This document shows positions 16,204 to 24,490 of a stretch of DNA of 33,569 bases, one piece after another. The stretch is taken from assembly GCA_023717525.1 (NCBI GenBank), contig JAMQPK010000090.1, forward strand, positions 1-33,569. Reading direction: 5' to 3'. Within the stretch, counting starts at the first letter, position 1, and every line of letters begins with the position of its first letter. A program made the position numbers and the translations under genes. The notes beneath the pieces were generated by a model. It saw nothing but the letters and a program-made list of their open reading frames with translations, was not told the origin of the DNA and did no database searches. The stretch is from Vicinamibacterales bacterium. Lineage in GTDB: Bacteria > Acidobacteriota > Vicinamibacteria > Vicinamibacterales > JAMQPK01.

Positions 16204-16228
16204 GTCATTCCGAGATTTCGGAGGAAGG
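16204..16228. repeat. GTCATTCCGAG...GAGGAA dispersed-repeat copy (degenerate)
   Basis: GTCATTCCGAG (16204-16214), six bases, then GAGGAA (16221-16226) follows the layout of a very common bacterial intergenic hairpin repeat. The internal CCGAGATTTCGG can form a short stem. It lies 85 bp before aspA. Confidence 0.35.
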
Positions 16229-16312
16229 ATACGGGCTTTTTCGCACCAGGCGCGACATCCTCCCGCTCGCTGTCAGCCATTTGTGAGGTCACTTTTCAAC
16301 AGGAGTTTTGCC

Positions 16313-17722
16313 ATGTCCGGTGAGTCCACGCGTCTCGAACGGGATCTGCTTGGCGAGAAGGCGGTGCCTGCCGACGCCTACTACGGCGTCCAGACAGCAC
16401 GCGGCCTCGAGAACTTTCACATCTCTGGCGTAGAGCTTCGCCTTTATCCGGACCTGATTGCCGCCTTCGCCATGGTGAAGATGGCCGCCGCGCGTGCCAA
16501 TGTGGACTGTGGCCAGTTCAGCAAAGAGATTCTCAAGGGTATCGAAGGAGCCTGCCAGGAGCTGATCGACGGGAAGCTCCACGACCAGTTCCGCCTCGAC
16601 ATGTTTCAGGGCGGCGCGGGTACCTCGACCAACATGAATGCCAACGAGGTGATCGCCAACCGGGCTCTGGAGCTGATGGGCCACAAGAAGGGCGAATACC
16701 GTTACTGCGACCCGCACGATCACGTCAACGCGTCGCAGTCGACCAACGACGCGTATCCGACATCCCTGCATATCGGACTGTCGCTCGGCAACATCCGCGT
16801 CTGCAAGGCGATCAACGAGCTGATCGCGTCGTTCCGAGCAAAGGGGCTGGAGTTCGACAAGATCCTGAAGATGGGACGCACGCAGCTCCAGGATGCGGTG
16901 CCAATGACGCTTGGCCAGGAATTCAAGGCGTTTGGTGAAACGCTGGCCGGCGAGGTCCGCGCGCTCGAGGTCGTTCAGCGAGTGCTGGGTGAAGTCAACA
17001 TGGGCGCGACGGCAATCGGTACCGGTCTCAACGCGCCTGAGGGATACGCGCAGAAGTGCACGGCGCATCTTGCCGCCATCTCCGGGTTGCCTGTGTATCT
17101 CGCGGCGGACCTGGTTGAGGCGACGCAGGATACCCAGGCATTTGTGCTTTATTCCTCCTGCATGAAGAGCCTCGCCATCAAGCTCTCGAAGGTCTGCAAC
17201 GATCTGCGGTTGCTGTCGTCCGGACCGCGGTGCGGACTGCGCGAGATCAACCTCCCGCCCAAACAACCGGGTTCGTCGATCATGCCCGGCAAGGTGAACC
17301 CGGTCATCCCGGAGGTCGTCAACATGGTCTGCTTCCGCGTCATCGGCAGCGACCTGACGGTCTCCATGGCGGCCGAAGCTGGTCAGCTGCAGCTGAACGT
17401 CTTCGAACCGGTCATTGCGGCCTGCCTGTTCGAGGCCCAGACGATGTTCATCAACGCGGCGCGGACGTTGCGCGTCCACTGCGTGGAAGGCATTACGGCG
17501 AACCCCGACGTCTTGCGCCACTATGTCGAGTTCAGCATTGGAACGGTCACCGCGCTCAACCCCGTCATCGGCTACGACCGCTCGACCGAGCTGGCGGCGG
17601 AGGCGGCAAAGACCGGCCGTGGCATTCTGGAGATCATCCGGGAGCGGAAGATTCTCACCGAAGAACAAATCGCCGACGTCCTCGATCCAATGAAGATGAC
17701 GGGACAGGGGCGTCCCGCATGA
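16313..17722 (+). CDS. aspA: Aspartate ammonia-lyase
   Basis: A 469-residue cytoplasmic enzyme converting L-aspartate to fumarate and ammonia. ATG 16313 follows AGGAG by 7 bases; a longer frame from 16283 lacks such a site. Fumarase/aspartase signatures: GAGTSTNMNANEVIANRA, NASQSTNDAYPT (aspartases have STNDAYPT where fumarases have SSNDTFPT), MGRTQLQDAVPMTLGQEF, and the catalytic loop GSSIMPGKVNP (320-330) with the active serine. These favour aspartase over fumarase clearly. It is the first gene of a four-gene operon with a DASS transporter and an exported asparaginase, which fits asparagine/aspartate catabolism. The stop overlaps the next start as ATGA. Confidence 0.94.
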   Translation: MSGESTRLERDLLGEKAVPADAYYGVQTARGLENFHISGVELRLYPDLIAAFAMVKMAAARANVDCGQFSKEILKGIEGACQELIDGKLHDQFRLDMFQGGAGTSTNMNANEVIANRALELMGHKKGEYRYCDPHDHVNASQSTNDAYPTSLHIGLSLGNIRVCKAINELIASFRAKGLEFDKILKMGRTQLQDAVPMTLGQEFKAFGETLAGEVRALEVVQRVLGEVNMGATAIGTGLNAPEGYAQKCTAHLAAISGLPVYLAADLVEATQDTQAFVLYSSCMKSLAIKLSKVCNDLRLLSSGPRCGLREINLPPKQPGSSIMPGKVNPVIPEVVNMVCFRVIGSDLTVSMAAEAGQLQLNVFEPVIAACLFEAQTMFINAARTLRVHCVEGITANPDVLRHYVEFSIGTVTALNPVIGYDRSTELAAEAAKTGRGILEIIRERKILTEEQIADVLDPMKMTGQGRPA

Positions 17723-18234
17723 TCCGGACCACCACCATCGTCCTCGCCGTTCTATCTCTGGCGACGGCTGTGGGCGTCCGCGTGGCGCCGGCTTTTCAGA
17801 CGGCGCCTGCAAACGAAGGCTGGAGGATGTTTACCGGCAGCTGGTCGGCGCGCGGCCAGCGTCAGACGATTCCCACCGAAGGCGGGACCGCCGGCATCGC
17901 TCGCTTGTCAGGAGCGATCGTGCTCGCGCGCGGGACGGAGCTCGGCGGCGGCATGCTCGCCGAAGCAATTGCCTTCGATGACGGTCGGAACGTCAGCGTC
18001 GGCCGGGCGGTGTGGACCGACCAGCGCGGGGATCGCGTGTTCAGCGACCTTAAAGGGGAACCTGTTGCTGCCGGGCGACGGATCCAGGGAACAATAACGG
18101 GCGGCACGGGACGTTACAACGGCGTCGTTGGCGACTACGAGCTGACTTGGCAGTATGTCGCGCGGGACGCCGATGACGTCATCCAAGGTCGTGCGGTCGA
18201 TCTGAGAGGACGAATACGGAAGGTCGCTCAGTGA
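17719..18234 (+). CDS. Exported hypothetical protein with AOC/dirigent-like barrel motif
   Basis: A 171-residue protein; ATG 17719 overlaps the aspA stop by 4 bases. The signal peptide (TIVLAVLSLATAVGVRVAPAFQ) is followed by a beta-rich chain. The motif GTITGGTGRYNGVVGDYELTW (about 123-143) matches the GGTGxYxGxxG turn of allene-oxide-cyclase-like/dirigent-type barrels; I infer a small eight-stranded barrel. There are no cysteines and no metal motif. Lying between aspartase and the transporter, in the same tight operon, it may help the transporter or bind a ligand in the periplasm, but that is a guess. Its stop overlaps the next GTG by 4 bases. Confidence 0.75.
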   Translation: MIRTTTIVLAVLSLATAVGVRVAPAFQTAPANEGWRMFTGSWSARGQRQTIPTEGGTAGIARLSGAIVLARGTELGGGMLAEAIAFDDGRNVSVGRAVWTDQRGDRVFSDLKGEPVAAGRRIQGTITGGTGRYNGVVGDYELTWQYVARDADDVIQGRAVDLRGRIRKVAQ

Positions 18235-19616
18235 CGAAGTCCGCGGTGATTGCGTTGGCGCTCATCGCAGCGTGGTTCACATCGCCGCCGGAAGGGCTTA
18301 CGGTTCAGGCGTGGCGCCTCTTCGTCGTCTTCGCGGGGGCTATCGTCTTCGTGGTGGCCAACGCCCTTCCCATTCTGACGGCCTCGGTGCTCGCGGTCGC
18401 GTGCTCGGTTCTGACAGGCCTTCTCTCGCCGGCGAAGGCGTATTCCGGGTTCGCCAACGGTACGATTCTTCTCATCGTGCTGGCCTTTCTGGTGGCGCGA
18501 TCGGTCGTGAAGTGCGGACTCGGTACGCGGATCGGCCACATTCTCGTCAGTCATTTCGGCAAGTCCACGCTGGGGCTCTCCTACAGCATCTTCCTGGTGG
18601 ATGGACTGATCGCGCCCGCGTTTCCGAGCAACACGGCCCGGTCCGGCGTCATCTTTCCTCTGGCGTTCTCGTTGGCCGATGCGGCAGGCGCCAAACCGGG
18701 CGACGAAAGCCGGCGGCGCCTCGGATCCTTCCTGATGTTTTCGGGTGTCGTCAGCCTGAGCCTGTCCTCGGCGTTGTGGCTGACGGCGATGGCCGCCAAT
18801 CCCCTGGGGACCGAGATCGCCAGAGGCTTCGGCGTAGAGATTGGGTTCGGCTCGTGGCTGCTCGCCGCGTCGGTTCCGACGATTGCGAGCATGGTGCTGA
18901 TGCCGCTGCTGTTGTACCGGGTGATGGCGCCGGAGCTCACGTCCACGCCGCAGGCACCTGCCGCGGCGCGTCGTGCGCTCGCCGCGCTCGGCCCGCTCCG
19001 TCGCGACGAAAAGGTGGTGCTTGTCGCCTTCGTCGGCATGGTTGCGCTCTGGGCATCGGCCGCGACACTCAAGCTGGATTCGACGGCTGTTGCTTTTCTC
19101 GGCCTCGGTGGCCTTCTCGCGTCCAACGTGCTGACACTCGAAGACATCAGCCACGAGGGCGACGTGCTGGCGACATTCATCTGGTTCGCCGTGCTCTTTA
19201 CGTTCAGCGGCCAGCTCAATGAACTCGGCTTCATGGGGTTCCTCGGGCAGCGCCTCGCCGACGCCATGGGCGGATTCTCGGCGGGTGCCGCCGGCCTGAC
19301 GCTCGTCGTCGCGTACGTCCTGCTGCACTACGTCTTCGTCAGCCAGACGGCACACCTGCTCGCGCTTTTCGGGGTGTTCCTGGACGTCGGCGTCAAGCTT
19401 GGCGTGCCGGCCGCACCCCTCGCGTTTCATCTGCTATGTGCGACGAACTACTTCTCGGCAATCACGCCTCAGGGTTCGAGCGCGAACCTTCTGTTTGCCG
19501 GGAGCGGATACTTATCTCAACGCGATCTCTACCGCCTGGGCGCGTTGACGACCGCGTGTAACATGCTGATCTATGTGATCATCGGAACGCCCTGGTTCCG
19601 GCTGGTGCTGAAATGA
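18231..19616 (+). CDS. DASS-family (SLC13-type) dicarboxylate transporter
   Basis: A 461-residue inner-membrane protein with about 11-12 hydrophobic helices, starting at GTG 18231, which overlaps the preceding stop (GTGA). The first substrate/sodium hairpin motif is PAFPSNTARSGVIFPLA, and the second-half counterpart is TPQGSSANLLFAGSGYL. This combination is typical of the CitT/2-oxoglutarate-malate translocator branch of the DASS family, which includes C4-dicarboxylate exchangers as well as sodium symporters. With aspartase and asparaginase in the operon, aspartate or fumarate/succinate is the likely cargo (inference). Confidence 0.9.
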   Translation: MTKSAVIALALIAAWFTSPPEGLTVQAWRLFVVFAGAIVFVVANALPILTASVLAVACSVLTGLLSPAKAYSGFANGTILLIVLAFLVARSVVKCGLGTRIGHILVSHFGKSTLGLSYSIFLVDGLIAPAFPSNTARSGVIFPLAFSLADAAGAKPGDESRRRLGSFLMFSGVVSLSLSSALWLTAMAANPLGTEIARGFGVEIGFGSWLLAASVPTIASMVLMPLLLYRVMAPELTSTPQAPAAARRALAALGPLRRDEKVVLVAFVGMVALWASAATLKLDSTAVAFLGLGGLLASNVLTLEDISHEGDVLATFIWFAVLFTFSGQLNELGFMGFLGQRLADAMGGFSAGAAGLTLVVAYVLLHYVFVSQTAHLLALFGVFLDVGVKLGVPAAPLAFHLLCATNYFSAITPQGSSANLLFAGSGYLSQRDLYRLGALTTACNMLIYVIIGTPWFRLVLK

Positions 19617-19654
19617 CCGAGACATGCCACAATCGACGAATGGAGAGGTTCATC

Positions 19655-20752
19655 ATGAGAAAGCGATCACTATACGGCGCGGTATCACTCTTGTCCGTTG
19701 CCGTCCTGACGGTGACGACATCCAACGTTGCGTCGGGTCAGACTGCCGCAGCGAAAGCAGCGCCGTTGCCGACGGTTGTCGTGCTGGCAACCGGCGGGAC
19801 GATCGCCGGCGCAGCGGCCAGCGACGTGCAAGCCGGCTACACGTCTGGTCAGCTCGGCGTGGACCAGCTACTCGCCGCGGTGCCACAAGCCAAGAAACTT
19901 GCGGTGCTCCGAGGCGAGCAGATCTCGAACATCGGTTCGCAGGACATGAACGACACGGTCTGGCTGAAGCTGGCCCAGCGGATCAATGAACTGACCGCTC
20001 AAAACGACGTAGCCGGCGTGGTGATCACGCACGGCACCGACACGATCGAGGAAACGGCATATTTCCTGAATCTCGTCGTCAAATCGCGCAAGCCAGTGGT
20101 GATGACGGCGGCGATGCGTCCCTCGACGGCGATGTCGGCAGACGGCCCGCTGAACTTCTACAATGCCGTCGCCGTGGCTGCCAATAAGGATGCGGCAGGA
20201 CGAGGTGTGCTTGTCGTCGCCAACGACTGGATTCACGGAGCGGCGTCGCTGACCAAGACGAGCACGACGGCCGTTCAGACATTCCTCTCGCCGCTGTCGG
20301 GCCTCATTGGAACTGTCGCTTACGGCACAGTCGAGTTCTACCGCGGCCCCGTCGGGAAGCACACAGCCGACTCCGAGTTCTCGCTCAGCGGCGTCACGCA
20401 GCTTCCGCGCGTCGACATCATCATGGCCTACGAGAACATGGACGGCGCGCTCATCGATGCGGCGGTCGCGGCGGGCGCCAAAGGCGTCGTCATCGCGGGG
20501 GTCGGCAATGGCAATCTGACGGAGGCTGCGGTCAAGACTTTGGCGAAGCACGCCCAGAACGGCATCGCGTGCGTGCGTTCCTCGCGCGTGACCACCGGGG
20601 TCATCGGCCGCAATGTCGAGCTCGACGACGACAAGCTTGGATTTGTGGCGGCGCTGGAACACAACCCGCAGAAGTCTCGCGTGCTGCTTCGACTGGCGCT
20701 GCTGAGACAGCGGACGCCGGCGGATCTCCAGCGGCTGTTCACGGAGTACTGA
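19655..20752 (+). CDS. ansB: Exported (type II-like) L-asparaginase
   Basis: Hydrolyses L-asparagine to L-aspartate and ammonia, here predicted outside the cytoplasm. ATG 19655 has GGAGAGG six bases upstream and opens a signal peptide (LYGAVSLLSVAVLTVTT, cleavage near ASG-Q). An ATG at 19613 overlapping the transporter stop is in frame but adds a charged stretch before the signal. The nucleophilic Thr is in VVLATGGTIAGAA, the second threonine/aspartate site in VVITHGTDTIEET, and MTAAMRP and the C-terminal NGNLTEAAVKTL follow the family. 365 residues, normal length. It closes the asparagine/aspartate operon; the tmRNA gene begins 25 bp later. Confidence 0.92.
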   Translation: MRKRSLYGAVSLLSVAVLTVTTSNVASGQTAAAKAAPLPTVVVLATGGTIAGAAASDVQAGYTSGQLGVDQLLAAVPQAKKLAVLRGEQISNIGSQDMNDTVWLKLAQRINELTAQNDVAGVVITHGTDTIEETAYFLNLVVKSRKPVVMTAAMRPSTAMSADGPLNFYNAVAVAANKDAAGRGVLVVANDWIHGAASLTKTSTTAVQTFLSPLSGLIGTVAYGTVEFYRGPVGKHTADSEFSLSGVTQLPRVDIIMAYENMDGALIDAAVAAGAKGVVIAGVGNGNLTEAAVKTLAKHAQNGIACVRSSRVTTGVIGRNVELDDDKLGFVAALEHNPQKSRVLLRLALLRQRTPADLQRLFTEY

Positions 20753-20777
20753 GCGAGTCTGGTAACATGGATCGTCT

Positions 20778-21136
20778 GGGGGCGCTCCGGTTTCGACGGA
20801 GGTATGAAGTCAGGGGATGCATGCCGAGCACCATTAACTCGTTAATCTGATGGAACATCCGTTAACTGCGGAAAATCAGTACGCTCTCGCTGCTTAATTA
20901 ACTAAGCAGTGACGTTCGCCCTGGCCTCGCCTGGTGGCTGGGGGCCGAACGACATTAAGCAGGCTGGCTCTCGAACGGCGGCCCGGCGTTCGAGGGCGAG
21001 ACTTTCCGGGTCTGGTATCCCGGCGGTTTTTCGCCGCTTCGTCACGCCGGGTACGAGAAAAAAGAAGCGGACAAGCATGTAGAGTTCCTTGAGGCCGTAC
21101 TTTCGGACGCGGGTTCGACTCCCGCCGCCTCCACCA
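20778..21136 (+). ncRNA. ssrA: Transfer-messenger RNA
   Basis: One-piece tmRNA that rescues stalled ribosomes with SmpB. The 5' end GGGGGCGCTCCGGTTTCGAC is the conserved tmRNA start. It pairs with GCCTCC before the encoded A-CCA at 21133-21136 to form the acceptor stem (one G-U). The T arm is GCGGGTTCGACTCCCGC near the 3' end. The tag frame begins at the Ala codon GCG 20868 after TTAACT and reads AENQYALAA before TAA. Pseudoknot-like GC-rich segments follow (for example around 21010-21050). Length 359 nt is normal. A weak -10 candidate (TAACAT, 20763-20768) lies just upstream. Confidence 0.97.
20868..20897 (+). other. tmRNA proteolysis-tag reading frame
   Basis: Resume codon GCG followed by codons for E-N-Q-Y-A-L-A-A and TAA. 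The ALAA end is the usual degron read by ClpXP-type proteases. Nine residues are encoded if GCG is the resume codon. Confidence 0.88.
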
Positions 21137-21158
21137 CTTTTCTTTAGAATACTCGCCC

Positions 21159-21179
21159 TGCGGAATCCCCGCTTCCGCA
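21159..21179. terminator. Short hairpin after tmRNA, possible terminator
   Basis: TGCGGAA and TTCCGCA form a perfect 7-bp stem with a 7-nt loop, 22 bases after the tmRNA CCA end and before the convergent hydrolase gene. No T run follows on either strand, so intrinsic termination is doubtful. Confidence 0.3.
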
Positions 21180-21216
21180 CCATACGCGAGTAGATATCAG
21201 CAGGTAGAAATTCCCA

Positions 21217-22149
21217 TCAGGCGGTGACGCGCGTGTATTTGTTGAACCACGCGATGGTGCGGTTCCAAGCCTCCTCCGCCGCCGCTTTGTTGTAGCGTTC
21301 CGGCGTGGCGTCATTGAAGAAGCCATGCACGGAATTCGGATAGATGTGGCCTTCGTGCATGACGTTGTTTTGCTTCATGGCCGCGTCATACGCCGGGTAC
21401 GCGTCCACCAGCGGCTTGTCGAGCCCGCCGTGGTGCACGAGTATCGCCGCTTTGATTTTCGCGACGTCCGCCGCCGCCGGCGCGCCGCCGTAAAACGGCG
21501 CGGCTGCCGCCAGATCCGCACCGAGCAGAGTCGCCAGCTGATTGGACACGCCACCACCGAAGCAGAATCCGGTGACCGCGACTTTCCCGTTCGACAGCGG
21601 ATGAGTTTTCAGCCACTGCGCGGACGCGATAAAGTCCTGGGTCAACTTCGGGCGATCGATCTTGCCGAAGAGCTGACCGCCTTCGTAATCGTCGTCCGGG
21701 TAACCGCCGACCGTCGTCAGGGCGTCTGGCGCGAACGCCATGAAGTTCTCGAGGGCGAACCGCCGTGCAACGTCCTGGGTATGCGGATTGAGTCCCCGGT
21801 TCTCGTGAACGACGAGCACGGTGGGCAATTTCGTCGGTGTCTGGGTGCGCGTGTCCTGGCTGAATGGCCGGACGAAATATCCCCTGATGTAACCATTTCC
21901 ACTGGGCGAAGGGATAGTTTCCCACGTCGCCTTGATCCGCTCGTCGTCCTTGCGGACCTGCTGCCCCAGCGCATAGTTCGGCATCAGTGCTTCGATAATC
22001 GCCGCGGTCGTGAGTCCGGCGACAGCGAAACGCCGTCCAATCGTATCCATGAAATCACGACGGGTGATCTCACCGTGAATGTACTGCGTGTACAGTTCGA
22101 CCGCTTCCGCGGGAATCTTCACTCTCGGTTTGTCTGTCGTTTCCGCCAT
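21217..22149 (-). CDS. Dienelactone-hydrolase-family protein (YghX-like)
   Basis: A 310-residue alpha/beta-hydrolase. ATG 22149 follows AAAGGAG. The N-terminal 65 residues carry YIHGEITRRDFMDTIGRRF and then a hydrophobic run (AVAGLTTAAIIEALMP). The twin arginine in TRRDFM suggests Tat export, although the signal is unusually far from the start. Catalytic Cys196 lies in TGFCFGGGVS (Cys nucleophile, as in dienelactone hydrolases), Glu116 in VVHENRGL, Asp244 in HHGGLDKPL and His275 in NSVHGFFND, so the triad is complete. This resembles E. coli YghX-type proteins. The substrate is unknown; dienelactone itself is unlikely without a pathway nearby. Confidence 0.88.
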   Translation of the reverse strand: MAETTDKPRVKIPAEAVELYTQYIHGEITRRDFMDTIGRRFAVAGLTTAAIIEALMPNYALGQQVRKDDERIKATWETIPSPSGNGYIRGYFVRPFSQDTRTQTPTKLPTVLVVHENRGLNPHTQDVARRFALENFMAFAPDALTTVGGYPDDDYEGGQLFGKIDRPKLTQDFIASAQWLKTHPLSNGKVAVTGFCFGGGVSNQLATLLGADLAAAAPFYGGAPAAADVAKIKAAILVHHGGLDKPLVDAYPAYDAAMKQNNVMHEGHIYPNSVHGFFNDATPERYNKAAAEEAWNRTIAWFNKYTRVTA

Positions 22150-22213
22150 TGAGGCGCTCCTTTCGGCTTTTCGGCGGGGAGGATATCACAAACTCAGAAC
22201 CAGCTTGAGGGGA

Positions 22214-24484
22214 TCACGGCTTTGTCGCGATGAGGTACAACCCCTTCGAAGTGGTCAGCCACAGCGCATCGCCGACGAGCGACGGAAGCGAATAGAGCGC
22301 CCCGTCCATCTCGATCTCCCCCAGTAACTCCTTTCGCCGTCCGGTACGAAGGATGGTCATGGTGCCGTCTTCGTTCCCAACGTAAAGCCGGTCGCCGGCC
22401 AACAGGAAGCTTCCCCAGATGGCCCCATACGTGTCGTGTTTCCAGACGAGAGTGCCGGTTGTCGCGTCCAGGCAATAGACCATTCCACCAACGTCCCCAA
22501 CGTACAGCAGACCGTCCTTCTCAATCGGCGTTGCCACCACGCGACCGACCTCGCGAGAAGTCCAGAGGAGCCTGCTCGTGGTGACGTCTCCCTGGCCGCT
22601 GGGACTGATCGCGTGAATAAGTGAAGGTGCGTTGCCGTGCTCAGGGCTCTGTCCCATCGCAACGAAGACCCGGCCGCCGGCAAACACCGGTGAAGCAAGG
22701 ATAAAACTGCGCGAAAAGACGCCGGGGCGCGGAAGCCAGGGGGCATCTTTCGGGTTGCCGTCAAATCGCCAGATTTCGTGACCCGAAGCCGCGTCGTAGG
22801 CCCGCAGCCAGCCATCTCCTCCGCCGAAGAGCACCTGCATGCGCCCGTTGACGTTGGCGGCCACAGGGCTGGACCACTGGCCGTGCAGCACCTGCGCGCC
22901 AGCGCCGATCGCGCGCCACACCACGTCGCCCGAGTGCTTGTCCACCGCGATCAGACTTGGGGCGCGTGGCGATGGGACGCGCGTGTGACCTTCATTCAGC
23001 CCGTTGGAGGTAGAGACGATCAGCAGATCACCCACGGGCAACACGTCGCTACGAGTGGCTTCATGCGGGAAGACACCCAGGCGGCCACACATGTCCAGCT
23101 CCCAGACGATGTCGGCCGCAGCGTTGTCCTGGAAGACTTCATCCTGATACGCACCGTCGTTGGCGCCATTACGGAAACCCTGCGTGTCGAGACTTCGGAG
23201 TTGGCACTCGGCGGTGACGTAGTACAACCGGTTCCCTTCCACATACGGCGTACTTGTCGTCGAAGGCAACAGAAACTCTCGCAGACCTCGCTCGACTCGC
23301 GGAGCCACGTCCTGCCAGAGGAACTGGCCATCCTTCGCTTGAAATGCCATGAGCACGCCGGCGTCTTTCTGGTAGTCGGGGTTCATGCGCCTTGCGTTGT
23401 CGGTGCCCACATAGACCGCATCGCCAGCGACCACGGGACGACCGTACGTTTCGTTTCCCAACGCGACACTCCAGACGATGTTCCGACCGGTGGTCGTGTC
23501 CCAGTCAACCGGAGGATTGCCCGTCTGGACGACTGTCGTCTGCAGCGCGGGCGCGCCGGGAGGCGCGGGCACAACGTGCGACGCGACAGGCGCTCCAGAT
23601 TTGATTCCATCGATTCGCCTCAACGCCCACTCCGCTTCGTCACGCAATGCGGGATCGCCTGCTGCCGCCCTCAACGCCTCTCGAGCCGACTGCGCCATCG
23701 GTCCGATGCTTCCCAAGGCTCCGGCCGCGAAGATTCGCACATAGAGGAATTCATCTTCCAGAGCGTCGATGAGCTGCGGCACTGCAGACTGCGCAGCCGG
23801 ACCAATGCTTGCGAGGGCCTCACACGCCGCCCATCGAACGCCGGGGATGGGATCGTCCAGGGCTCCTGCCAGGACACTTGTCGCACTGGCCGCGCTCGGG
23901 CCGATGGACGCCAAGGCCTCCGCCGCGTAGACGCGGGTGTATGGATACTCGTGCGAAAGCGTATTGGCGAGCGCGTCGACCGAGGGGCTGGCACGCTTGC
24001 CCAACGCGCCCAGGGCGCGTGCGGCATCGCCCGCGACCAGCGAATCCTCGTCTCTCAGCGCCCGCCTCAATGCCGGCTGAATCGTTTCTGTATGCGGTGC
24101 CAGGTCAATCAATTCACTGATGGCGCCTTGCCGGACGGAGACCCAGTCATGCTGCAGCAGTTCAACTAGCAGCGGAATGGCAGGAGGACCGATTCGCTGG
24201 ATGACCTGAAACGTCACAACATGCAGGTCTTCATGCTCGGGGCCGAGGAATCGTCTCAGCAAAGGGAACGAACCCCGCCCGGCTTGGACCAGGGCGGCTT
24301 CGGCGGTTGCGCGGACCTTTGGGTCGTTGGCCAGGAGGCGATTTGCCCAGTCATCGACCAGCGCGGGGTTTCTGGAAAGACTCGACTCCGTTTGGGGCAG
24401 AGGTGATTGGGACAATGCGACGGCTTGGTTGAGGCCAGCAGCAAAGATTATTGCGAGAGCGTGTTTGCTTATCGTGCGCCGCAT
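22214..24484 (-). CDS. Exported HEAT-repeat and PQQ-like beta-propeller protein
   Basis: A 756-residue protein with a signal peptide (HALAIIFAAGLNQAVALS). Residues about 45-295 are HEAT-type helical repeats with a recurring unit such as YAAEALASIGPSAASATSVL, WAACEALASIGPAAQSAVPQL, IFAAGALGSIGPMAQSA. After a Pro-rich linker (about 300-320) the rest is a beta-propeller of PQQ/BamB-like blades (NIVWSVALGN, DGQFLWQDV, SGDVVWRAIG, SGHEIWRFDG, TGTLVWKHD, VYVGTDN). No PQQ-metal residues like the WDYD site of alcohol dehydrogenases are seen, so it is more likely a scaffold or sensor than an enzyme. It starts 6 bp after the DinB-like gene stops: one operon. Confidence 0.85.
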   Translation of the reverse strand: MRRTISKHALAIIFAAGLNQAVALSQSPLPQTESSLSRNPALVDDWANRLLANDPKVRATAEAALVQAGRGSFPLLRRFLGPEHEDLHVVTFQVIQRIGPPAIPLLVELLQHDWVSVRQGAISELIDLAPHTETIQPALRRALRDEDSLVAGDAARALGALGKRASPSVDALANTLSHEYPYTRVYAAEALASIGPSAASATSVLAGALDDPIPGVRWAACEALASIGPAAQSAVPQLIDALEDEFLYVRIFAAGALGSIGPMAQSAREALRAAAGDPALRDEAEWALRRIDGIKSGAPVASHVVPAPPGAPALQTTVVQTGNPPVDWDTTTGRNIVWSVALGNETYGRPVVAGDAVYVGTDNARRMNPDYQKDAGVLMAFQAKDGQFLWQDVAPRVERGLREFLLPSTTSTPYVEGNRLYYVTAECQLRSLDTQGFRNGANDGAYQDEVFQDNAAADIVWELDMCGRLGVFPHEATRSDVLPVGDLLIVSTSNGLNEGHTRVPSPRAPSLIAVDKHSGDVVWRAIGAGAQVLHGQWSSPVAANVNGRMQVLFGGGDGWLRAYDAASGHEIWRFDGNPKDAPWLPRPGVFSRSFILASPVFAGGRVFVAMGQSPEHGNAPSLIHAISPSGQGDVTTSRLLWTSREVGRVVATPIEKDGLLYVGDVGGMVYCLDATTGTLVWKHDTYGAIWGSFLLAGDRLYVGNEDGTMTILRTGRRKELLGEIEMDGALYSLPSLVGDALWLTTSKGLYLIATKP

Positions 24485-24490
24485 GAGCCT

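Noticed and set aside
16289-17812. Long open frame opposite aspA (507 codons), and similar ones opposite other genes (18228-19430, 11745-12971)
   Set aside because: They are shadows of strong genes in GC-rich DNA: Arg/His-rich translations, no domains, no ribosome sites.
19613-19654. Asparaginase start at ATG 19613 overlapping the transporter stop
   Set aside because: It puts a charged stretch before the signal peptide; ATG 19655 has a clear GGAGAGG site.
21159-21179. Hairpin after tmRNA as a strong intrinsic terminator
   Set aside because: The stem is only 7 bp and no T run follows on either strand; kept only as a weak candidate.
20902-21183. Open frame on the minus strand across the tmRNA
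   Set aside because: It lies wholly in the structured RNA gene and has no coding features.
22214-24484. HEAT/propeller protein as a second PQQ dehydrogenase
   Set aside because: The WDYD/GTGNP active-site residues of PQQ alcohol dehydrogenases are missing.
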